A stretch of DNA of 34,361 bases from Flavobacteriia bacterium. GTDB taxonomy: Bacteria; Bacteroidota; Bacteroidia; Flavobacteriales_D; Crocinitomicaceae. The translations under genes and the position numbers were made by a program. Of this stretch, positions 7,422-15,170 are shown piece after piece. Within the stretch, counting starts at the first letter, position 1. Every line of letters starts with the position of its first letter. The stretch covers positions 1-34,361 of the forward strand of contig JAPLEV010000040.1 of the NCBI GenBank assembly GCA_026391005.1, written 5' to 3'. The notes beneath the pieces are model-generated. The model was given only the letters and a program-made list of their open reading frames with translations, searched no databases and was not told where the DNA came from.

Positions 7422-9032
7422 ATGTTCAAGCACCTCTTCATTCTAGTAGCTGTTGTTTTTCAATCAGTGCTACATAGTCAAAGCCTTCCTTACCAAGCAC
7501 CAAAAGAAACAGACCTCGATGCTGTAATTAACACTTATTTAATGAATGATACTGAAAATGAGTTTAGTATCTTACGATTATTAAAAGATGAGAAATTTGA
7601 ATTAATTACCTACCACAAGAATAATGATCTAATTTGTGAATACAGTAAAGGGCAAACCACCCTTTATAAAAACAAATTATCCCTTTATACAAGTGAGTCT
7701 CTAGAAATAATTAGAAGCGGAGACCTAAATTTGATCAGGCCTTGTTCCAACAAATACAATAATGATTTAAGCAATTTATTTTTCAGTAAATCAAATTTCT
7801 ATTCAAAGAAAATTCATTTATTTTTCAAAAAAAGACCTATAATCGTGCCGTGTGAGAAGTCACTTTATACACAGCAATGGTTTGTTCATCCGCTTAGTGG
7901 AGATACCATGGTTTCAAGAAAATGTTTTGCTACTGATGACTTAGATTGTTTATGCGCGGCACTTACTTTTGAAAAATCAACAGAAAGAGAAAAATCCGAT
8001 GCTATTTCAGCCTTCATTATTTCTAGATTTCATTATAATCGTGGCGATACCTCACAAACAAATGTGAAAGGACTGGTATTTGGAAAAGAAAAAGAGGCGG
8101 TTTGCGAGGGATATAGTCGAGTGTACAAAGATTTAATGGAGCGTATTGGCATCAAAAGCGAGTATGTTAGTGGAGCCGTAAGAAATACCATTCAAGATGT
8201 TTTTTATAGTGGACACGGCCATGCATGGAATCAAGTAATTTTGGATAACATTCCCTATACAACAGATATTACCTGGTCCAAAAGTATAAAGTCCAATTGG
8301 TATTTAATGAAACCTGAGGACATGATTATAAGTCATTTTGAGGATAGTTACTCAGCAGAAAATCCAAATTTATATGATTCTACCTTAACCATGTACGACT
8401 TCATGCAATTACCATATGTAGATCCAATCGAAAGAAATGGTCACAATCAATTAAGCAAACTTGATAAAACCTCACCAATACAATTTGCCCAAGGGACATT
8501 CACCATCAATTTTCAGCAAAAAATGCATGTGACAAATATCACACGAAATGAACTTGGCTATCCGTTCGTTCGATTTGAGGGAGAAGAACAACAAGTTGCT
8601 CGAAAAGTGATAGCAAATGACGGAAAACTAACCAATAAAATTAGCACGAATTCAATCAGTGTTAACCTACCAGAGCTAATTAATTATTTAACTATTGATA
8701 TAGATGGAATTGGCACCCTTCATTACATTGTTATTAATGGAACAGAAAATCAATTCTATGAATCGTTAATTTCAAATTTAGACCCAAAAAATGCTTATTC
8801 GATGGCAATTGCTTTTCTTGCCTGTGCAAAACTCAAAAATGAAACAATTTATAATGAATTAAAAGTATACATGGTGAAACCTATGAAATTTAAAGACTTT
8901 ATAAAGAATGCTGACAAAATGAATATTAGTCAATTTAAATTTTCAGTTTTTAATGCCTGTCATCATATGGGGTTATGGACTTTCAACGGCATTTGCAAAA
9001 AACAGCTGGGATTTTTAATAACTATTTTATGA
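7422..9032 (+). CDS. Secreted transglutaminase-like cysteine protein
   Basis: 536-aa exported protein with a signal peptide (FILVAVVFQSVLHSQ, cleavage near residue 20). The central region is a transglutaminase-like (papain-fold) domain with the full catalytic set: C228 in EAVCEGYSR, H267 in GHGHAWNQV and D282 in YTTDITWSK. In bacteria such domains are mostly peptidases or of unknown activity, and true crosslinking cannot be assumed. The regions before (30-180) and after (290-536) are not recognised; the latter looks partly beta-sandwich. No T9SS sorting domain is visible at the C-terminus. Its 3' end overlaps the convergent NlpC/P60 gene by 11 bases, so the two antisense ends could affect each other. 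Confidence 0.85.
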   Translation: MFKHLFILVAVVFQSVLHSQSLPYQAPKETDLDAVINTYLMNDTENEFSILRLLKDEKFELITYHKNNDLICEYSKGQTTLYKNKLSLYTSESLEIIRSGDLNLIRPCSNKYNNDLSNLFFSKSNFYSKKIHLFFKKRPIIVPCEKSLYTQQWFVHPLSGDTMVSRKCFATDDLDCLCAALTFEKSTEREKSDAISAFIISRFHYNRGDTSQTNVKGLVFGKEKEAVCEGYSRVYKDLMERIGIKSEYVSGAVRNTIQDVFYSGHGHAWNQVILDNIPYTTDITWSKSIKSNWYLMKPEDMIISHFEDSYSAENPNLYDSTLTMYDFMQLPYVDPIERNGHNQLSKLDKTSPIQFAQGTFTINFQQKMHVTNITRNELGYPFVRFEGEEQQVARKVIANDGKLTNKISTNSISVNLPELINYLTIDIDGIGTLHYIVINGTENQFYESLISNLDPKNAYSMAIAFLACAKLKNETIYNELKVYMVKPMKFKDFIKNADKMNISQFKFSVFNACHHMGLWTFNGICKKQLGFLITIL

Positions 9033-9894
9033 TTGAACCAAAGCCATAAAGGCGTTTCTCCCAATAGCTTGACCCGTCTATTTTATCGAAAGTAATTCCT
9101 TTACTACTACTAGCGTGAATCATTATTTTTTCTTTTCCCAACTCAGACACAAGAATACCAACATGAGATATTTCTCCCCCGTTTGAAAAGAAAACTAAAT
9201 CGCCAATTTGCGCTTCTTCTGCGCTTATTTTTACACTAGCAATATATTGATCTTTTGCACGATTCGGTATGGTAATATTATCGTTGGCCATCACAAAAGA
9301 GGTAAAACCACTACAATCAAAACCATCTGAGTTTTCTCCAGCCCAAACATACGGAACACCGATAAACTTTTTGGCATATTCAATTAATGCAACTCTTTTA
9401 TTTAATGCCTCACTTAGCGGTACGCTCGGAATTTGCTGGTCAATAGTTGACTCATCATCTATATCTTGAAAAATAGCCGTTATTTTTAAGGCAAAAACAT
9501 ACGATAAATCTTTTTCTTTTCGACGATTTAAATCCGATAACCAAGAAGCTAAATCCATCTTCAGTGCTATTAATTCTTCTTGATGAGCAATTAATAATAC
9601 CCTACCTTTTGTTGTCGACTTTAGCGTTTCGAAAAATACTAATGCATCGTCAAAGGTTTCCTTATGATTTTTACGCCATCGATCGTTTCGACAAAGCTGT
9701 AAACTACTAATTGATTTATAGTACCTCGGCAAATACGAATAATCAAAAGAGGGGTTATCCATTTGAATCTTTGACTTTCTATAGACAATTTTATAATGTT
9801 GCTGATCGTATAATTGTTCCAATTTATCAAATTGAGCAACCTGAGCAAACGAATGAGTAAAGAGCAATATGAAAAAAGCAGCTAATCTTTTCAT
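9022..9894 (-). CDS. NlpC/P60-family cell-wall peptidase
   Basis: 290-aa exported peptidase with a signal peptide (MKRLAAFFILLFTHSFAQ). Residues 20-160 are an unrecognised helical region. Residues 168-290 are an NlpC/P60 domain with C194 (DGFDCSGFTSF), H244 (EISHVGIL) and H260 (IMIHASS) as the catalytic residues, plus the usual IGDLVFF strand. These enzymes hydrolyse peptide bonds in peptidoglycan stems, mostly gamma-D-Glu-diamino acid. The ATG at 9894 is preferred over an in-frame TTG at 9903 because the TTG overlaps the upstream stop and the signal peptide begins properly at MKRL. It follows the propeller gene by five bases, so the two form one operon. Confidence 0.92.
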   Translation of the reverse strand: MKRLAAFFILLFTHSFAQVAQFDKLEQLYDQQHYKIVYRKSKIQMDNPSFDYSYLPRYYKSISSLQLCRNDRWRKNHKETFDDALVFFETLKSTTKGRVLLIAHQEELIALKMDLASWLSDLNRRKEKDLSYVFALKITAIFQDIDDESTIDQQIPSVPLSEALNKRVALIEYAKKFIGVPYVWAGENSDGFDCSGFTSFVMANDNITIPNRAKDQYIASVKISAEEAQIGDLVFFSNGGEISHVGILVSELGKEKIMIHASSSKGITFDKIDGSSYWEKRLYGFGSIIK

Positions 9895-9899
9895 TGTAA

Positions 9900-10982
9900 T
9901 CAATTCGTATATTTTTGACCTTTTTGAAAAACAATATTACTTTGATTAAATAATTTTACCAAAACTGAATTACCATAAATTTCATATTCAGCTTTTTGGA
10001 TATTCGTTATTTCTTCGGTCTTTCCATCGATTAGGGCACTTACTCCCCCCATTATATTTCGAAAAGCCAATATGTTATTTTTAAGCACATAATCTGTTGG
10101 GATATAATTAGCGACTTCATATTTTCGATCCAATGAATAAGCAAAGAGATAGGAGTTTTCTGACCAAACCACAATATCATCTTTCACATCCCAAAAAGAT
10201 GGTGAAAAATTTGAAAGCTGAACAACATCGCCATTTTTATACATCCATAAATTACCATTTAAATCCTCATATACAATAAAGCCCCTACCTGCCATGTATT
10301 TGCGCATATATTGCTGTTCAACATCGATAAATTGGCCATTTTGAAATGCAACAAAAGTTCGAGTTGTGGGGTCATTAAAACATAAAATATCCGTGCCAAT
10401 TTGAAAATCAATCGGAGCCCCGGTCCATGAACCGATTTCGTAGATCATTCCCTGCCAAAAAATTTTGAAAAGATTTCCATTATCCTTAAATACAAGCATG
10501 TTTTCACCAATAGAAGTAGGGATTGATAAATCGCCCATAACCGTTGCTAATGATGTTGTTGTTTTGTTCCAATAGGCATTGATGGTATTAAAGCGAGTAT
10601 CCTCATAGACAATAATACTATCCTTGACAACGAAATTTCTTGCAAAGTAAGTTAGGGTTTGCAACCTGCCGGCGTCCCACATATTAAGTGTTGGACCAAT
10701 TTTGTAACCCAACAGATGATCTGATACACGGTAATCAACATTTAGATTCGTAATATCTTTCCGAACTTTTCCGTCATATAATCGAAGATTACCCCTGGTG
10801 TCAATATAAGCAACCAACTCATCGCCCCCTTTATAACCATTAATAGCCTGAACTTCAATTTGGTTAAAAAAACCATTACTAAAGCTTAAGAAGAAATTAT
10901 TAAAATTAATTACGGGAATCACGCCTTGAGCGCAAGCCATAGAGGAGCAAAAAATAACTGCAAGAATTGACAAAAATTTCAT
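9900..10982 (-). CDS. Secreted beta-propeller-like protein, function unknown
   Basis: 360-aa exported protein with a signal peptide ending near SSMACAQ. The rest consists of repeated short beta-strand units of about 45 residues in which an aromatic-rich strand is followed by a turn: LVAYIDTRGNLRLYDG, IIVYEDTRFNTINAYW, MLVFKDNGNLFKIFW, FIVYEDLNGNLWMYKNG and IVVWSENSYLFAYSL. This gives roughly six to seven blades, like a propeller. There is no T9SS tail or lipobox. It is the first gene of an operon with the NlpC/P60 peptidase, suggesting a partner or targeting role for that enzyme (inference). The -7 element at 10988-10995 ends five bases before the start codon. Confidence 0.75.
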   Translation of the reverse strand: MKFLSILAVIFCSSMACAQGVIPVINFNNFFLSFSNGFFNQIEVQAINGYKGGDELVAYIDTRGNLRLYDGKVRKDITNLNVDYRVSDHLLGYKIGPTLNMWDAGRLQTLTYFARNFVVKDSIIVYEDTRFNTINAYWNKTTTSLATVMGDLSIPTSIGENMLVFKDNGNLFKIFWQGMIYEIGSWTGAPIDFQIGTDILCFNDPTTRTFVAFQNGQFIDVEQQYMRKYMAGRGFIVYEDLNGNLWMYKNGDVVQLSNFSPSFWDVKDDIVVWSENSYLFAYSLDRKYEVANYIPTDYVLKNNILAFRNIMGGVSALIDGKTEEITNIQKAEYEIYGNSVLVKLFNQSNIVFQKGQKYTN

Positions 10983-10987
10983 TCAAA

Positions 10988-10995
10988 CAAAATTA
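10988..10995 (-). promoter_or_regulatory. Promoter -7 element, probably leaderless
   Basis: Minus-strand TAATTTTG matches TAnnTTTG and ends five bases before the ATG of the propeller gene at 10982, which would place the transcript start at or next to the start codon. Confidence 0.45.
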
Positions 10996-11068
10996 ACTAA
11001 ATTTCATACCATTTAATCATCAAGTTACCAATACTACCAATTTATGTCCAATTATAAATAATCTAGCT

Positions 11069-11076
11069 TACTTTTG
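11069..11076 (+). promoter_or_regulatory. Promoter -7 element for the metallophosphoesterase
   Basis: TACTTTTG matches TAnnTTTG and lies 22 bp upstream of the ATG at 11099. Confidence 0.5.
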
Positions 11077-11098
11077 TAACAGAATTAAATGAAACAAA

Positions 11099-12340
11099 AT
11101 GACACCTAAAATTTTAATTAAGTTTTTGTTTATTTTTTTATTTTCGTTAAAATCCTATGCCAAGGCGAGATTTGTTAGAGTTGTATTTAATGGCAATGCA
11201 GCACTTGAAGCAAGTATCATTTGGGATCAGGAAGAAGGAGAATTTACGGGATTTTACATGGATACAATTGATCCAAGTTACAATCGATTCGTTAATCGTT
11301 ACCCTCTATACTCATCGAATACAATGCGAGGCATGAAAAATATGATCGTCCGAGTAAATGATTTGATTCCAAATACAATTTACTACTTTTTAATAAAGGA
11401 CAGTCAGGGCTTAAGTAAATTGTATCACTTTAGAACAGCCCCAAATCGACCAGAGACGCCCATCTCTTTTATCGCTGGAGGTGATTCAAGAGATAATAGA
11501 CCGGTTCGAATTAAAGCGAATAAATTAGTGCCTAAATTACAGGTCAATGCTGTTTTATTTAATGGTGATTTTATAAATTTAGATATAGAAAAACAATGGG
11601 TAGAATGGTTTACTGATTGGGAAAATACCATTGCTGCAGATGGAAGAATCACTCCAATGATGGTCACTCGAGGAAACCATGAGTTAAGTAATAAAGTCAT
11701 CTACCAATTATTTGATGTTCCGAATCGCAAGTTATTTTACTCCACCACCTTTGGAGGCGATTTATTACACATTGTATCCCTGAATTCAGAAATCTTAAAA
11801 ATTGGACGCCAAAAGTTGTTTTTGCGCCTTGCCTTAGCCAAACATAAAGATTACAAATGGCAAATAGCACAATACCATCGCCCAATTAGAGCGCATGTCA
11901 AAGAAAAAAAAGAAATGGAAACCCAATATAAAAATTTCGTTCCCCTTTTCGAGAAATATAAAAACCTACCCCTTTGTTTAGAAAACGACTCTCATACTTG
12001 CAAAGTAACATGGCCGATAGTAAGTAGTAAAGCTGCTGGATCATCAGAAGGATTTATTAGGGATGATAAAAATGGAATTGTTTATGCAGGTGAAGGATGT
12101 TGGGGTGCTCCTTTGAGAGCTGCTGACGATCAAAAACCTTGGACACGAGATGCTGGAGCCGTTAATCAATTTAATTGGATTTTCGTTTCATCAGAAAAAA
12201 TAGAACTTCGAACTGTTTTGTATGAAAATGAGGATAAAATAATTGATTTAACCTATGAAAATAGATTTACCATCCCAAGTGGTTTAGAATTATTTGGTCC
12301 AAAAAATGGTACCTTAATTGAATTATTTCCAAGAAAATAA
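11099..12340 (+). CDS. Secreted purple-acid-phosphatase-like metallophosphoesterase
   Basis: 413-aa exported protein. After a signal peptide (to about residue 21) comes a fibronectin-III-like domain (24-113) as in purple acid phosphatases, then a calcineurin-like phosphoesterase domain. Metal-site motifs are GGDSRD (D129), NGDF (D157), RGNHE (N193, H194), YHRP (H260) and NDSHTC (H299). Two positions differ from the usual pattern: the first motif has DxR rather than DxH or DxG, and the last reads SHTC where GHxH is normal, so one His ligand is replaced by Cys301. The protein may still bind two metals, but activity is uncertain. No T9SS domain is seen. It is a single-gene unit. Confidence 0.85.
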   Translation: MTPKILIKFLFIFLFSLKSYAKARFVRVVFNGNAALEASIIWDQEEGEFTGFYMDTIDPSYNRFVNRYPLYSSNTMRGMKNMIVRVNDLIPNTIYYFLIKDSQGLSKLYHFRTAPNRPETPISFIAGGDSRDNRPVRIKANKLVPKLQVNAVLFNGDFINLDIEKQWVEWFTDWENTIAADGRITPMMVTRGNHELSNKVIYQLFDVPNRKLFYSTTFGGDLLHIVSLNSEILKIGRQKLFLRLALAKHKDYKWQIAQYHRPIRAHVKEKKEMETQYKNFVPLFEKYKNLPLCLENDSHTCKVTWPIVSSKAAGSSEGFIRDDKNGIVYAGEGCWGAPLRAADDQKPWTRDAGAVNQFNWIFVSSEKIELRTVLYENEDKIIDLTYENRFTIPSGLELFGPKNGTLIELFPRK

Positions 12341-12398
12341 TAACTATTATTTTTATAAACAATCCTTGGCTTAATAGCTAACATTGTGCAAAAATTAC

Positions 12399-12406
12399 TA
12401 TTTTTG
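12399..12406 (+). promoter_or_regulatory. Promoter -7 element for dnaX, probably leaderless
   Basis: TATTTTTG matches TAnnTTTG and ends four bases before the ATG at 12411, so the predicted mRNA start coincides with the start codon. This also argues against the in-frame TTG at 12384, which would lie upstream of the promoter. Confidence 0.5.
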
Positions 12407-12410
12407 TTGC

Positions 12411-13526
12411 ATGGGTGATTTTGTTGTTTCAGCTCGAAAATATCGACCGCAGACTTTTGATTCAGTTGTAGGACAAAAAACAATTTCTGCTACCTTAAAA
12501 AGTGCCATTAAAAACAATCATTTAGCACAAGCATTTTTATTTTGTGGTTCCCGAGGAGTAGGAAAAACAACTATCGCGCGAATTCTTGCAAAGACAATTA
12601 ATTGCTTTAATCCAACAGAAAACATTGAAGCTTGCGATACATGTGATTCATGCATATCGTTTAACAGCGGAAATTCATTAGGGATATTTGAGTTAGATGC
12701 GGCATCGAATAGTGGAATCGATGATGTGCGCGTTTTAATAGAACAAGTTAGAATCGCCCCACAAATTGGAAAATATAAAGTATATATTCTCGATGAGGTT
12801 CATGGTTTATCCACTGCAGCATTTAATGCCTTTCTAAAAACGCTTGAAGAACCGCCCAAACACGCTATTTTTATCTTAGCAACAACAGAAAAACATAAAG
12901 TAATTCCAACCATTTTATCGCGATGTCAGATTTTTGATTTTGAACGTATCCGAGTAAATGATATTGCGGACCACTTGGCTGTTATTGCCTCAAAAGAGGG
13001 TGTGACAGCTGATCCAGAAGCGCTTCACCTCATTGCAATGAAAGCCGATGGCGCCTTGCGCGATGCTTTATCGATATTTGATCAAGTGGTTAGTTTTTGT
13101 GGGAATAATTTAACATTTCAAGATGTAATCCATAACCTTCATGTATTAGATTATGACTATTACTTTAAGCTTTTAGATTTTTTTATGGCAGAAGATATTT
13201 CTTCATCTCTGCTCTTGTTTAATGAAATCCTAGAAAAAGGTTTTGATGGTCAGTTATTTTTAAATGGACTTTCGGATCATTTGCGAAGTTTATTGATGTG
13301 TAAAGACCCTCGTACCATTTCCTTGTTAGAGGTTCCCGAAAGCGTAAAAGAACGATTTAACGAACAAGCAAAACCATGGGAGGCCATGCAAATCATGCGC
13401 TCACTTCATGTATTAAGTAAAGCTGATGTAGAATACAAACAGTCCAAAAATCACCGCTTACTGATAGAAATTGTTCTCATGCAAATGTGTTCTTTACAAC
13501 AAGAGCTCGAAAAAAAAAAGGACTAA
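12411..13526 (+). CDS. dnaX: DNA polymerase III gamma subunit (zero-frame product of dnaX)
   Basis: Clamp-loader ATPase, 371 aa in the zero frame, which loads the sliding clamp at primer ends. AAA+ features are all present: Walker A GSRGVGKT (46-53), zinc-binding C65, C75, C78 and C81, Walker B DEVH (128-131), sensor 1 ATTE (157-160) and the SRC arginine-finger motif (170-172). Domains II and III follow to about 365. The ATG at 12411 is used because MGDFVVSARKYRP is the normal N-terminus. The frame closes abruptly at TAA 13524-13526, directly after an A10 run, while the conserved tau C-terminus continues in the -1 frame to 14128. With a -1 shift the product is 572 aa, a normal Bacteroidota DnaX length. 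Either this is programmed recoding that makes both gamma and tau, or the A run is miscounted. Confidence 0.95.
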   Translation: MGDFVVSARKYRPQTFDSVVGQKTISATLKSAIKNNHLAQAFLFCGSRGVGKTTIARILAKTINCFNPTENIEACDTCDSCISFNSGNSLGIFELDAASNSGIDDVRVLIEQVRIAPQIGKYKVYILDEVHGLSTAAFNAFLKTLEEPPKHAIFILATTEKHKVIPTILSRCQIFDFERIRVNDIADHLAVIASKEGVTADPEALHLIAMKADGALRDALSIFDQVVSFCGNNLTFQDVIHNLHVLDYDYYFKLLDFFMAEDISSSLLLFNEILEKGFDGQLFLNGLSDHLRSLLMCKDPRTISLLEVPESVKERFNEQAKPWEAMQIMRSLHVLSKADVEYKQSKNHRLLIEIVLMQMCSLQQELEKKKD

Positions 13527-13546
13527 CTGAAAGAATTCATATTCTT
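13510..13546 (+). promoter_or_regulatory. Candidate dnaX frameshift site (A10 run, A AAA AAG, and hairpin)
   Basis: Ten A followed by G (13510-13520). In the dnaX zero frame the codons are GAA AAA AAA AAG GAC TAA, so A AAA AAG (13514-13520) is a correctly phased slippery heptamer identical to that of E. coli dnaX. The zero-frame stop is at 13524. A small perfect hairpin AAGAAT/ATTCTT (13531-13546, 4-nt loop) starts ten bases after the heptamer. A run of ten A is also long enough for RNA polymerase slippage, as known for Thermus dnaX. Confidence 0.7.
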
Positions 13547-14128
13547 CCATTCCCCAACCAATCCTTACGTAAAGAAACACCTAAAAAAGTGATTCAAGCA
13601 AGCGTAAATGAACCTAAGCCTGAACAATACGCGAATTCAACCATTCAAACGCCTTCCAATAGCATCCCTAAAGTTACCCCAAAAGTAATCAGCATAAAAA
13701 ATACATTAACGGAGTACCATGAGAAACAAGCTAAATCGTTCGATGAAAAACCGAAAGAAATTTTCACCAATGATCAGTTAATCATAGCATGGAAGCAATA
13801 TGCATTCATAATGAAAGAGGCGGGAAAAGACACATTTTTTCACGCTCTTACCAAAAGAGAACCGAGTTTCTCTGTTATGGAAAAAATCACACTAACCGTT
13901 GAAAACACTATACAATTAGAATATATCCGTCCAATTTTGAATGAATTTATTGACTTTTTACGCAAAACACTTCGCAATGAATACATTGAGGTTGAGCTAA
14001 GTATAACAAGTGAACAAGTTGAAAAAGTCAAAGTTTTTACAGGTCAGGATAAATTTAATTCCTTAGCAAAAAAAAATCCAAACCTAATATTACTTAAAAA
14101 CACCTTCAATTTGGATATTGATTTTTAG
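13520..14128 (+). CDS. dnaX: Tau-specific C-terminal part of DnaX, -1 frame
   Basis: 202 codons in the -1 frame relative to the dnaX start. After the shift, GLTERIHILPF leads into a Pro/Lys/Ser-rich linker of about 70 residues. Then comes a folded domain (from NDQLIIAWKQYAF to the end KKNPNLILLKNTFNLDIDF) that matches my memory of the DnaX C-terminus of Bacteroidota. It has no start of its own: the only candidate before the A run is a GTG at 13487 inside dnaX, and later ATGs (first near 13810) lie inside the folded domain. It is therefore best read as the tau extension, made by -1 frameshifting or by transcripts with an extra A. In E. coli this part of tau contacts the polymerase and the DnaB helicase; dnaB is encoded about 2.6 kb downstream. 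Confidence 0.85.
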   Translation, partial: GLTERIHILPFPNQSLRKETPKKVIQASVNEPKPEQYANSTIQTPSNSIPKVTPKVISIKNTLTEYHEKQAKSFDEKPKEIFTNDQLIIAWKQYAFIMKEAGKDTFFHALTKREPSFSVMEKITLTVENTIQLEYIRPILNEFIDFLRKTLRNEYIEVELSITSEQVEKVKVFTGQDKFNSLAKKNPNLILLKNTFNLDIDF

Positions 14129-14162
14129 CAAATACCTTGTATCACGATTAAAAAGTTAATTT

Positions 14163-15170
14163 TTGAGACTACACTTCGCAGACACTTCAAGAAAAAAATC
14201 AATAACTGCCTTTTTAAAAGAATGGGAAAATAGTACTGATTATATAAGCGTTAATACATCGGGTTCAACAGGAGTGCCAAAGACAATTCAACTGCGTAAA
14301 GATCACATGCTGATTAGTGCTAGAAAAACTTTATCCTACCTAAAAATTCCACCTTTATCAACGTTTCATTTAGGACTTTCCACTCAAACAATTGCAGGAA
14401 AAATGATGCTTGTTAGAGCGCTTGTAAACGAAGCAGAACTGATCGTTTCAGAGGTTAGCACTAAGACCTTTGATAAAATAAAGAAACCAATCCATTTCAC
14501 AGCAATGGTTCCACTTCAACTTGAAAAGTATCTTCAAGAAAATTCATCGTTACCTATTGAAACCATCCTTGTTGGAGGTGCAGCAATCGGTTCTGATTTA
14601 GCGCAAAAAGCAGCCAAGAGCAAAGCTGCTATTTTCCATACCTTTGGAATGACAGAAACCATATCTCATGTGGCACTTAAGGCACTTTCAAACAACATAA
14701 ATAATACATACCATGCCCTTCCTGGAATTTCGTTTTCAACCAATATAAACAACGAATTAATCATTTCTTTTCCAGAAATAAGTGAATTACCAATTACTAC
14801 AAATGATGTTGTTGAAATAATTGATTATCAATCATTTAAATGGATAGGTCGCTCAGATTTTTGCATCAATTCAGGAGGCATAAAACTATTCCCGGAGGAA
14901 CTAGAGCAGCGATTAGGTCGATTCATTTCCCATCCCTACTTCATTTCAAGTATGCCCGATGAGCATTTAGGTCAAGCAGTGGTAATGATTATTCAATCAA
15001 ATATACCATTAGAATTTACTAAAAATGATTTTAACGATCTGCTTAACCCATTCGAAATCCCAAAATATTTTCAAGTACTAGAAAATTTTATAAGTACCCC
15101 AAGCGGAAAAATTAGTCGTACTTTAACACAGCAAAAAACAAGAAACAATGCTTGGCGAAAAATACTATAA
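14163..15170 (+). CDS. AMP-binding acyl-CoA ligase, MenE-like
   Basis: 335-aa adenylate-forming enzyme resembling the short O-succinylbenzoate-CoA ligases (MenE, menaquinone synthesis) of Bacteroidota. Seen: the P-loop NTSGSTGVPK (31-40), the FGMTET motif (about 161-166), GRSDFCINSGGIKLFPEELE (about 239-258) and a C-terminal SGKISR with the catalytic lysine. The start is the TTG at 14163: an in-frame TAA lies two codons upstream, and the first ATG is already past the P-loop. No other men genes are nearby, so the MenE assignment rests on size and similarity only. It is probably in the dnaX operon (34-nt gap) and overlaps the J-domain gene by 23 bases. Confidence 0.82.
   Translation: MRLHFADTSRKKSITAFLKEWENSTDYISVNTSGSTGVPKTIQLRKDHMLISARKTLSYLKIPPLSTFHLGLSTQTIAGKMMLVRALVNEAELIVSEVSTKTFDKIKKPIHFTAMVPLQLEKYLQENSSLPIETILVGGAAIGSDLAQKAAKSKAAIFHTFGMTETISHVALKALSNNINNTYHALPGISFSTNINNELIISFPEISELPITTNDVVEIIDYQSFKWIGRSDFCINSGGIKLFPEELEQRLGRFISHPYFISSMPDEHLGQAVVMIIQSNIPLEFTKNDFNDLLNPFEIPKYFQVLENFISTPSGKISRTLTQQKTRNNAWRKIL

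Noticed and set aside
12384..12410. TTG start nine codons upstream for dnaX
   Set aside because: It lies upstream of the predicted promoter element and adds residues (CKNYYFCC) not found in DnaX; MGDFVVSARKYRP is the normal start.
13487..14128. A separate gene of 213 codons starting at a GTG inside dnaX
   Set aside because: The GTG lies in dnaX coding sequence before the A run and has no initiation signal; the product matches the tau C-terminus, so it is part of dnaX.
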